13,337 nucleotides of DNA from Saccoglossus kowalevskii (lineage: Eukaryota > Hemichordata > Enteropneusta > Harrimaniidae), in NCBI RefSeq assembly GCF_000003605.2, contig NW_003149765.1, positions 967,631 through 980,967 of the forward strand. Reading direction: 5' to 3'. Positions 6,574 through 13,337 of this stretch are shown here, piece after piece. Under the pieces are notes generated by a model. It did not search any database. It had not been told where the DNA came from and saw only the letters and a program-made list of their open reading frames with translations. Each line of letters starts with the position of its first letter. Position 1 is the first letter of the stretch. Both the position numbers and the translations under genes were made by a program.

Positions 6574-9500
6574 GTAAGTAACTATCTCCAATAAAGTACT
6601 AGTAACAGACGATAATGAGAAAATCAAACACACTGGAAAGGCAATCCCACTTATTAACAAGAAAACATGTTTTCAGCTTTGTTTTCTATGATTTACTCAA
6701 ATCAATTCGGCAGAATTACTTTGCTAATTGCATTCATTCGTTCGTACATTTCTCGCGCCAAGCGTTCCACAGAAGGCGACACGCCCACGCCAATCATGAT
6801 TGTTCTCCAGAGCGAACCAGCTTTTTTGTGTTTTGCAACGATAACGGTGTCAATAATATCCAGTAAATTGGCATCGCACAGTATCGTATTGAGTACACAT
6901 TTCATTCCACAACTTCACAAGTTGTTCTTCTACAAACGAGTTTACCAGGTTGCCCAACAACACCAAAAATCAACATTTGGACATGTCAACAACCGTTTCT
7001 TGGATATACCTTGACCAATTTCATTAAAAAATGACACTTTAATCAGTCATGGTGGGTTACTCATGTACGTCATTTTTTTCATGACTCGATTCAAAATGGG
7101 TGGCTGGTGGCCATTTTGTTTTTAATGAGTGTTCTACTCATTTTACATAGATGATTTGGGTTAAATGTTGTACAAAGACAAGATATAATTGGTTAAATGT
7201 TTTGTTTTTTTCGTTTTATCGAAATTTACTCAAATGCATAAATGTGACCTGAATACATGAACTGTTGTAATGTTACCGACATCGCGTGCACTACGTACGC
7301 GCATTACGCAATTCTCATTGCTCTCGATTGTATAACTAAAGTACTTCAAATGCCACAAAAACATATAATGACTGAATTTACGAGATTCTCTGTGAATGTC
7401 CCACTGGCACATACTAGATCTATAAAAACAGACCGCTATCAATTTGTAAATATTCATAGTTCCGAATAGGCCAAATGATGAAAGAAAATAATTTTGGTGT
7501 ACTGTACTGATACCACTCAATCATCCTTTTTTTACACTGTTAGTTATGACAAATAATTTGTTCTCCCTGTGTCACAATGCACAAAATGAGATATGAATAC
7601 ATTGTTCTATCAGAGAAAACACTAACAACAGTTTCGGAATTATAATGACTACCGAGCTTTATTTATAACAAATGACAAAATAAATTTGATGGCCAACATA
7701 TTGTATTGTGCTTAGAGTACAACATAATGCGATTTTGACAAATATTTTGGTTGTGAGTAGGCGTTTGTACCATAACTTATACATTTAATCAGAATATATA
7801 TATTACTATTTAATCATTTAAATTAACGTTAATTACTATGCATATATAATAAAATGACAAACGCCCTATACAGATATTGAGGTCACGAGGCGCGAACTCG
7901 TCAAGACCCCGTATATGGCGCTCGTCATTCTATAACCGGCTTTTAAGATGGCTGCAATCAAAGTTGAGTGTGTCCCATGCCACTTGTTATGTTTATTTCA
8001 CTATCAGCGTTATAGCAAAATTGATATATTGCTACAATGTCGAAGAAAAGTATTGAAGTTAGGTTAGGAAAAAGTAATAAATACACATGGCAACTGATCT
8101 TCGTCGATATGAATGCTGTAATATTCGACTTCTTGTTAAAAATAGCAAGTCCGATTGCTGTGACACTATACATATAGGTACCTCAAGTAGACCTCTCTCA
8201 GATTTGTTCATTTTCTAATAATATCTTCATTTCTTTAATTGAAATGTGCATTTCTAACAGCGGAGTTATCTCAGCCTAGAGGCTGCTTGTTTAGTATAAA
8301 TTTATTTGAACAGACTATTGATCATGAATATCGATTTAGAGGCAGACGAGATGAACAATTCCGCTGACCACGTTTTGCGCCCTCGTGCGATCGCAATACT
8401 TAGTGATGTAATCTATCTATATTTTAGGATACAAAGACTGTCAGATTGTAGACTATATTGCACAAAAAAACCCAAGTGTGCATTGTGAAGTTGTAGAGCC
8501 TGATAGCAATCAGATGAAGTCGTTTCGGGAAAAGGCGTCGAAAATAACTGCGTTATATCCGGCTATTAGTTTTGAATATCACGCCAAGACGTACCAGGAG
8601 TATCGAAATGCTCTTCAATTTGAAGTGGATGCCAGGCGAGCGCCATCTTTCCATTTGATCACGTGTTCACACACACTGCATTATATCGATAACTGGCCAC
8701 GTGCATTAGATGAGATGTTTGGTCTACTAAAGTGTAATGGTTTGCTTGCGATTACACAGGCCACAGCCAATGGTGAGTATGAACCTTAACGTTTTTAGTC
8801 TAATGCTTATCACTTTTTATTCGTTGCTGCATTCTAGGATGTCCGTGGTTATATGCAATAACCATATGAGAAGAACTCCGAATACGCGACAATTTGACAA
8901 CAGATTGGGTTATCGTATTCACAGCGGCAATTTGAGTTGGTGAAACTCCCTAATTCGCGATAGTGAATTAGGTAAATCATGGTCAAAGGAAGGTTATGAC
9001 AAATAAACCGTTTTGTTAAAAAATCAGTTTAATAGTATAATCCAGATTTTGTGGCCTTAGTTCAGTGCCACGTACACATTGTGTCATTGTTGTATGGCTA
9101 TAAGTCAACGACAATATTTGATTTAGGCTACAAACCATGATATTCTTATATGTCGGTCCTAATTCATAGATGACTTGTACATACAGCGTTTTCTTTCTTT
9201 TCATATTTGTTTGCAATGCACAATAGAAATGCCGAACATTGTAATGTATGTTATGTTCATTTGCTCAACTTTTCATATTAATCCAGTTTATTTAATGATA
9301 CTTTATTCTAATTTACAAGTTTGTAAATTAATTACATATATTTTTATATTACATATGTGTCTTCGTTACACCTAGTCAAACTTTAAAACTTAATTAAACC
9401 ACCGTGATTCTTTGACAATCTTTATTATTTCTAAAAACACAGGCACCTTTGGTAGAGTTGTAGACATGTATCGAAAACAAGTCAACGATAAACTCGATCC

Positions 9501-9792
9501 AGATCATCATCTGACATCCGATGCTGTGTTCAATCACCTTAAGGAGATAGGGGCTCATTTGGAAAGATGTCCGCGCAGCTTTAAGGTTGACGTCACTGAT
9601 ATCTTTGATGAATCCTCTGAGATAGGCAACATGTTATTAGATTTTATATTGCAGCGGAAAGACGTACGGTCAACTGTGCCCCGCGTTGTAATGGATGAAA
9701 TGCTACGTTTTATGAAAAACGAGAGTGAAATGTATAACAGGAGATCCTTCTGCACCGAAAAAGAAGAGGATATCATTTTGATTAAATCGTAG
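6369..9792 (+). CDS. HNMT-like SAM-dependent methyltransferase, 3 coding exons
   Basis: The joined exons 6369-6573, 8428-8772 and 9443-9792 encode 299 residues, close to the 292 of human histamine N-methyltransferase. The family transfers a methyl group from SAM to small amines in the cytosol; HNMT itself inactivates histamine. Seen in the protein: a Rossmann motif I, ILMIGAGNG (residues 61-69); acidic motif VVEPDSNQM (90-98), where Glu92 and Gln97 match human Glu89 and Gln94; SHTLHY (149-154) where the human enzyme has IQMLYY; a post-motif stretch NGTFGRVVDMY; and a C-terminal IGNMLLDFIL matching the human GDLLWDFL region. Human histamine contacts are not well kept: Glu28 aligns with Asp30, Gln143 with His150, Trp179 and Trp183 with Phe and Val. 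The Asn283 segment appears deleted. Family assignment is firm. Histamine as substrate is doubtful; some HNMT-like relatives, such as bird carnosine N-methyltransferase, use other imidazoles. There is no signal peptide or membrane segment. Confidence 0.92.
6702..7020 (-). pseudogene. Unidentified coding-like relic inside intron 1
   Basis: The family is not recognised. On the - strand, one frame is open from 7020 to 6850 except for a TGA at 6970-6972 and contains LLGNLVNSFVEEQLVKLW. A second frame, shifted relative to it, continues to a stop at 6702 and contains DIIDTVIVAKHKKAGSLW and GVGVSPSVERLAREMYERM. Joined across a frameshift near 6860, the two halves read like one charged, soluble protein. 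They are also less A+T-rich than the surrounding intron. The + strand of the same interval is open for 115 codons (6667-7014), but that product is mostly hydrophobic without clear structure and may be the shadow. It could be a transposon or virus-derived fragment, a processed pseudogene or chance. Confidence 0.3.
7026..7142. repeat. Cluster of three inverted repeats
   Basis: Three perfect inverted repeats follow one another. AAAAAATGAC (7026-7035) pairs with GTCATTTTTT (7069-7078), with a 33-nt loop. CAAAATGG (7092-7099) pairs with CCATTTTG (7111-7118), with an 11-nt loop. AATGAGT (7124-7130) pairs with ACTCATT (7136-7142), with a 5-nt loop. It may be a decayed MITE or a folded intronic RNA. 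No outer terminal repeat or target duplication was found. Confidence 0.6.
8428..8772 (+). CDS. Methyltransferase exon 2 (SAM-binding core)
   Basis: The exon supplies the last two bases of codon 69 and residues 70-183. Its acceptor is ATCTATATTTTAG and its donor is G|GTGAGT. It carries VVEPDSNQ, the HAKTYQEY segment and the SHTLHYIDNWPRAL segment, which together form most of the Rossmann core around SAM. Human Ser120 aligns with Tyr124 and Ile142 with Ser149, so parts of the SAM adenine pocket differ. The exon is 345 nt with phase 1 at both ends, so skipping it would keep frame but remove the SAM-binding core. Confidence 0.93.
8773..9442 (+). other. Intron 2 (phase 1)
   Basis: This 670-bp GT-AG intron has donor GTGAGT and an acceptor ending AAAAACACAG. 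It contains the second copy of the short dispersed repeat (8926-8964) and a perfect inverted repeat, CCTAATTC (8949-8956) with GAATTAGG (8965-8972). The rest is A+T-rich with nothing recognised. Confidence 0.9.
8926..8972. repeat. Short dispersed repeat copy 2 with hairpin
   Basis: Bases 8926-8964 match the repeat at 822-863 (TTTGAGTTGGTGAA, then AATTCGC). The distal part forms a perfect stem, CCTAATTC/GAATTAGG, with an 8-nt loop. Copy 1 has no equal stem, so the hairpin may be specific to this copy or may mark an element end. Confidence 0.45.
9443..9792 (+). CDS. Methyltransferase exon 3 (C-terminal domain)
   Basis: The exon supplies residues 184-299 and the stop TAG at 9790-9792. It begins with the NG|TFGRVVDMY turn that follows strand 5 of the fold. 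It continues through VDVTDIFDESSEIGNMLLDFIL, which corresponds to the DISDCF...GDLLWDFL part of human HNMT. It ends with FCTEKEEDIILIKS. Compared with the human C terminus, about ten residues around Asn283 are missing before the last strand (IILIKS). No coding similarity continues past the stop, so the end is probably natural. Confidence 0.92.
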
Positions 9793-10005
9793 ACCATTCC
9801 GCATTGCCATGAAATAATAGTCTGTTTCGACACATTGTTTCAAAGAAATTTTCTCATTGAACAGGCCATATTTTATCCTCTCCCAAAAAGTCTTATGTAT
9901 ACTCCACAATTCGCATACAATAGTATGCAACAACAAAAACAACAACCGCAACCCCAAAATCCGTAAAGGGGTAAATTGGTCTAATAAAATATGATCTGGA
10001 TGCAA
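9793..10005 (+). other. 3' untranslated region with poly(A) signal
   Basis: A canonical AATAAA occurs at 9983-9988, about 190 bases after the stop codon. Cleavage would be expected about 10-30 bases later. Between stop and signal the sequence is A+T-rich with an A/C-rich patch near 9929-9958 and no coding potential. The exact 3' end is inferred. Confidence 0.6.
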
Positions 10006-11125
10006 TCATAATTACAGAAATTATACTGTTAGAGATCAATGAAAAGATTATTCATTCAAGTTATTCATTCGTTTACATTTCAGTTATTGAAGTATGATAT
10101 AATGATGATGGCCAATCAAATGTGTTCTCGTTTTGTATTTGACGTTTGTTTGTTAATTACAAGTAGTGTAGTATAGTACAAGCTTTCCGAAAGGCCGTAA
10201 AAGTGAGCATGTGGATACAATTATACTTGTGACACTAAAACTGTGCTTGATATCAACGGAAGACTTAATATTAAACCAGATATTCATTGAGATGACAACT
10301 TTTATAATTGAGGTATGGCATCACTATGACGTCATAATATGAAAACTGAAACAAGTCTGCAAATTCTATTTGCCAATTATTAGAGGATCAAATTTTTAGC
10401 ACCATCAAAAGACAGTCGCAAAGTAAATGTAATGTTTTATAATTTTTTTTGTATGATCGTTTGTAGATTTTGAAGATTTTGAAACTTCGTGATCGGAAGA
10501 AAATTTTCTCATATAATATGGTTATGTATGTAGCTGTATACTGACAATGTTGCTATATTTTCTGATATTGTGAAAGACTCGTCTATGGGGAAAATATCAA
10601 TTTAATATGAAATTTAAATATACATATGATCAATACCAAAGTAGTCGTGTGTATGTATTAACAGGAGTACTGGTGTATTTTCATCAGTAACATTAAAAAG
10701 TGGTGCTTTAGTAAACATATCTGGGTATTGTGAACAAACAGATTTCCTATACTGTTTAAATGTGTGACATTTGTACATGACCTCTGTATTTTAAGCCATT
10801 CTGCTATGCATTCCGTTATTGACCAGATTTTATGGTGAAATTGAAGTACCGTAGTGTAACTTGTATAGTATAGTGCATGGGTTTACCGATTAGTGCTGGC
10901 TTGCTCAAATATAGCGGAGTGTGTGACTGTTGTTAACTCCACATTCTTGACCACTGTTCACTACTGTTCAACTGAAGACCCTTGGAATTAATATGGTATT
11001 GTTTATCTATTTATGTGTCAGATTGGTCTAAACTATCAGAATGAATACCGTGCTTGACAATTTGTTCTCGATATATGCATCTGATAATAGTCGTGGAGAA
11101 ATACAAATCTTATGCCATTTTATCA
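10006..11125. other. Intergenic, nothing recognised
   Basis: A+T-rich sequence with no long open frame, splice-like coding block or clear repeat on either strand. Confidence 0.55.
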
Positions 11126-11130
11126 TCCAT

Positions 11131-11780
11131 AACCATTTAACCATGTTTTAACCATATTCTGATTGTGGTACTAACCATGACCTGTGTTGACCATTGGTAA
11201 TTCATGATTATGTACGATTATGGTTAGTAGTCTACTATTATGCTCATTATTACAAGGATTTTTATGTAATTTTATAATAATAACCAATGATTGTAGTTCA
11301 TTTTAAACCTCAAAATTATTTGAATTGTATTTATAATGTCTAAATTCCTTATAAAGTTCTGCTCCAGCAATCACGTGCACAACATTCATAATCACATGTA
11401 TATAACTTACATTTCAATCTCTATTAACTATTATATAATGTACACTATTTTCAGAGATAAATACATATTCATAATTTAGTTCTTAAACACAACCTACAAG
11501 TTGTACATTAGGTATAGTATTGTCAATAAATATATGGAATATTATCTTCATAGTCACTCCAATACATTACCATGGCCCTATTGTTGTTGGTTGATCATCA
11601 AATACTCCGATAATCCATTAGCCTGGGTTTAGTGTTTAACATACGCTGATTATCCGGAATGATTGAAACATGGTGACGATGCTTGACCATGGTTACTATG
11701 GTTAAATTTAACTATTGAATTTTAGGTAATGGATGGTTCAACCATGTGATTATTTATGAAGAAATCATAATAACATGGTT
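11131..11780. repeat. Cluster of AACCAT / ATGGTT words
   Basis: AACCAT occurs at 11131, 11139, 11150, 11173 and 11740. Its complement ATGGTT occurs at 11220, 11689, 11698, 11733 and 11775. That is ten occurrences in about 650 bp, where chance would give around one or fewer. In the left part the + orientation dominates; in the right part the complement dominates, giving a loosely mirror-like layout. ATGGTTCAACCAT (11733-11745) is a perfect inverted repeat with one central base. It could be the remains of a fold-back transposon or a binding-site cluster. An unassigned AATAAA at 11525-11530 lies within it. Confidence 0.5.
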
Positions 11781-11789
11781 GCTTGAGCG

Positions 11790-12610
11790 AAGAGTAAGGT
11801 TATTTAATCATGACATATGGTGAGCTTTCAACAAAAAACAGTGTTTCTTAAATTCGATTGAGGGTAGGGAGAAAAATGTCCAATACCAGTTCCAGCCTAT
11901 GGTCTATCAATGTCAGCCATTTTGATTATTGGCGCCATTTTGCTCACAAATATGTCACCATGTAGCATTTCTGACAATACTAATAAGCGTATTATCATCA
12001 CAAATCATTATTGTGCAATTTTATACACCAATTTGAGATTTTATATTCTGTATTTTTTGGGGGGTGGCAATATTGAGAAAAATCAAGATCCTGGTACAAT
12101 ATTTGTAATCAGCGCACAAACACATCCCTGGTTCTGCAAATGTTTCTTCTTAAGGGTCTTTATAAAGTGATTTATTTGGACATTTCGTTGCGATAAGTAA
12201 GACTGAATTAACAGCAGCATGTGGCAAGGATGCTGTAAACTCCTATTGGCGTGACCATCGTATTATGAGAGGTTTGAATAGTCACAGGACAATAAAAAAA
12301 CAAGAACGACATATCAAGTCAAGTCTAAACAAAGGTACATTACTTGGGGTTTGCAAGTAGCGTGACATGATACCAAGATCCCGTTTCAATCTCGCTCTCG
12401 CATAAGCATTCCCAACTCAGAACAATGCAAATGCGCATGCCCAAGGTAACTAGGATACTCGGTGGTCCAGGTGGATCAAAATAGAAGCTCACGATATGAC
12501 GGATTACGAGAACTATATTTTCTGTACATTTTCGATGTATTATACTTTTTCACTATGATAGTGGTGAGACATGTTTTATTGTTTTATTACAAACCTTGAA
12601 CATTGATATA
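11790..12610. other. Intergenic, nothing firm
   Basis: No coding block is recognised. The 86-codon open frame at 11910-12170 has no coding character. An NRF1-like TGCGCATGC and an octamer-like ATGCAAAT lie together near 12425-12440; this could hint at a regulatory site but is weak on its own. Confidence 0.4.
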
Positions 12611-12612
12611 TG

Positions 12613-12681
12613 TCATGTCAGAAGGTCGTAGCATCAGTCTCGTTATCTACGAAACGAGACTTGAATGGGGTCTTGACATGA
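12613..12681. repeat. Nested fold-back element
   Basis: Two perfect inverted repeats are nested. The outer arms are TCATGTCA (12613-12620) and TGACATGA (12674-12681). The inner arms are GTCTCGTT (12637-12644) and AACGAGAC (12653-12660), with an 8-nt loop. The segments between outer and inner arms are 16 and 13 nt and pair poorly. The whole could fold as an interrupted 69-nt hairpin. No promoter or mature RNA signature is visible, so a MITE remnant or structured RNA are both open. Confidence 0.6.
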
Positions 12682-12689
12682 TGTCACCA

Positions 12690-13337
12690 TACAGTAATAT
12701 GCGCATTGCAAATCCCATGTAATGTACCTCTGGTCTAAATTATAGGAATTTTCATCAAATTATTACCATGGCAAAACTGAAAGTATCTCAGTCGTTTGTT
12801 TTTTCTCTTTTCTGCGGAAGACACGGTGCATTTGCTGTACGGTTTCTGTTTCACTCACTATAAATTGTCATATATCGATTTTCAGCACTTATGTTATGTT
12901 AGCAACTTCACGATCGCACATTCCCATCACACGCCGTTAGACTATTGTTTAGAATCAACAACATGCATGTTTAGGGTAGAGATTATAAACATATATTACA
13001 GGAATTTTATTGTAAAATTGTTTACTTATTGTATTTAGTAGTGGCAACGTTGCAAGGCTTTAACCGTGAGGCACATCCCTGGTAATCACGTGATCGTGCC
13101 AACGACTGCAGCGATTTTGCTGGTCGCATGGTTACTCTGCCACGCCTTAAAGATTTTACTTTTAATATAGAATTTGTAAACTTTTGTAAGAGGAGAGAAA
13201 AAGAGAGAATGGTGCAGCCAGGGGTTACCTCGGCTGACTGCCTGTGTGGATAAAGCTGGACTATCTGTAATGAACTTATGTGTATTTATGTGGGTCGAAT
13301 CTGGTATCTCTACCTACGTGGGAGTGATATCAGGGGG
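12690..13337. other. Intergenic right flank, nothing firm
   Basis: No exon or element is recognised. The 10-bp palindrome ATCACGTGAT (13085-13094) contains an E-box, CACGTG. Downstream, a purine-rich AGAGGAGAGAAAAAGAGAGA stretch (about 13189-13208) precedes less A+T-rich sequence that may be the edge of a dispersed repeat running off the window. Confidence 0.4.

Larger units (their letters stand above)
6574..8427 (+). other. Intron 1 (phase 1)
   Basis: This 1854-bp GT-AG intron has donor GTAAGT and a pyrimidine-rich acceptor ending ATATTTTAG. It contains a coding-like relic on the - strand (6702-7020), a cluster of inverted repeats (7026-7142), and a small CpG-bearing patch near 7880-7960 inside otherwise A+T-rich sequence. 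Nothing else was recognised between about 7150 and 7870 or between 7960 and 8427. Confidence 0.88.

Noticed and set aside
8306-8488. Extra exon upstream of exon 2 (MNIDLEADEMNN frame)
   Set aside because: It is in a different frame from exon 2 and runs through the exon 2 acceptor. No convincing acceptor/donor pair surrounds it.
9703-10005. 100-codon - strand open frame over exon 3 and the 3' UTR
   Set aside because: It is antisense to a well-supported exon, has no recognisable family and continues into A+T-rich UTR.
11910-12170. 86-codon + strand open frame
   Set aside because: It is low in charged residues and A+T-driven, with no family match and no conserved start context.
13085-13094. 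E-box palindrome ATCACGTGAT as a regulatory site
   Set aside because: CACGTG also occurs near 8660 and 11375, and no gene start is visible near it; chance is the simplest explanation.

Overview
This window looks like nuclear DNA of a marine invertebrate animal. The evidence is a spliced gene with GT-AG introns, long A+T-rich non-coding stretches, decayed retrotransposons of metazoan type, and no sign of bacterial operons. The species cannot be read from the sequence. A hemichordate- or amphioxus-like deuterostome is my guess, based on the gene family and repeat style, with low confidence.

The one gene I can defend is on the + strand. It has three coding exons (6369-6573, 8428-8772, 9443-9792) joined by two phase-1 introns, giving a 299-residue protein. 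By its glycine-rich motif, VVEP motif and C-terminal layout, this is a class I SAM-dependent methyltransferase of the histamine N-methyltransferase (HNMT) family. Its SAM site looks intact. Several positions that bind histamine in the human enzyme are changed or missing, so the real acceptor may be another small molecule. The ATG sits 3 bases after a good splice acceptor, which suggests an untranslated first exon further upstream. A likely poly(A) signal lies at 9983-9988.

Layout: 1-1760 is non-coding, with a short TG microsatellite and one copy of a small dispersed repeat. 1764-2155 is a tandem array of an 86-bp unit. 2160-2890 has no recognisable feature. 2891-4390 on the - strand holds two broken retrotransposon relics placed end to end: a Ty3/gypsy-type Gag fragment and a reverse transcriptase fragment from a different retroelement class. 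4444-4675 has two direct repeats built around a palindrome. 4680-6360 is non-coding, with a tRNA-like B box, a pair of related repeats and a C-rich tract able to form a G-quadruplex on the - strand. 6367-10010 is the methyltransferase gene; its first intron carries a coding-like relic on the - strand and a cluster of inverted repeats. 10010-13337 is non-coding and A+T-rich, with a cluster of AACCAT/ATGGTT words and a nested fold-back element.

I see no multi-gene system here. The points most worth a second look are the altered substrate site of the methyltransferase, the Gag/RT junction, the 86-bp array and the unidentified coding-like relic in intron 1.
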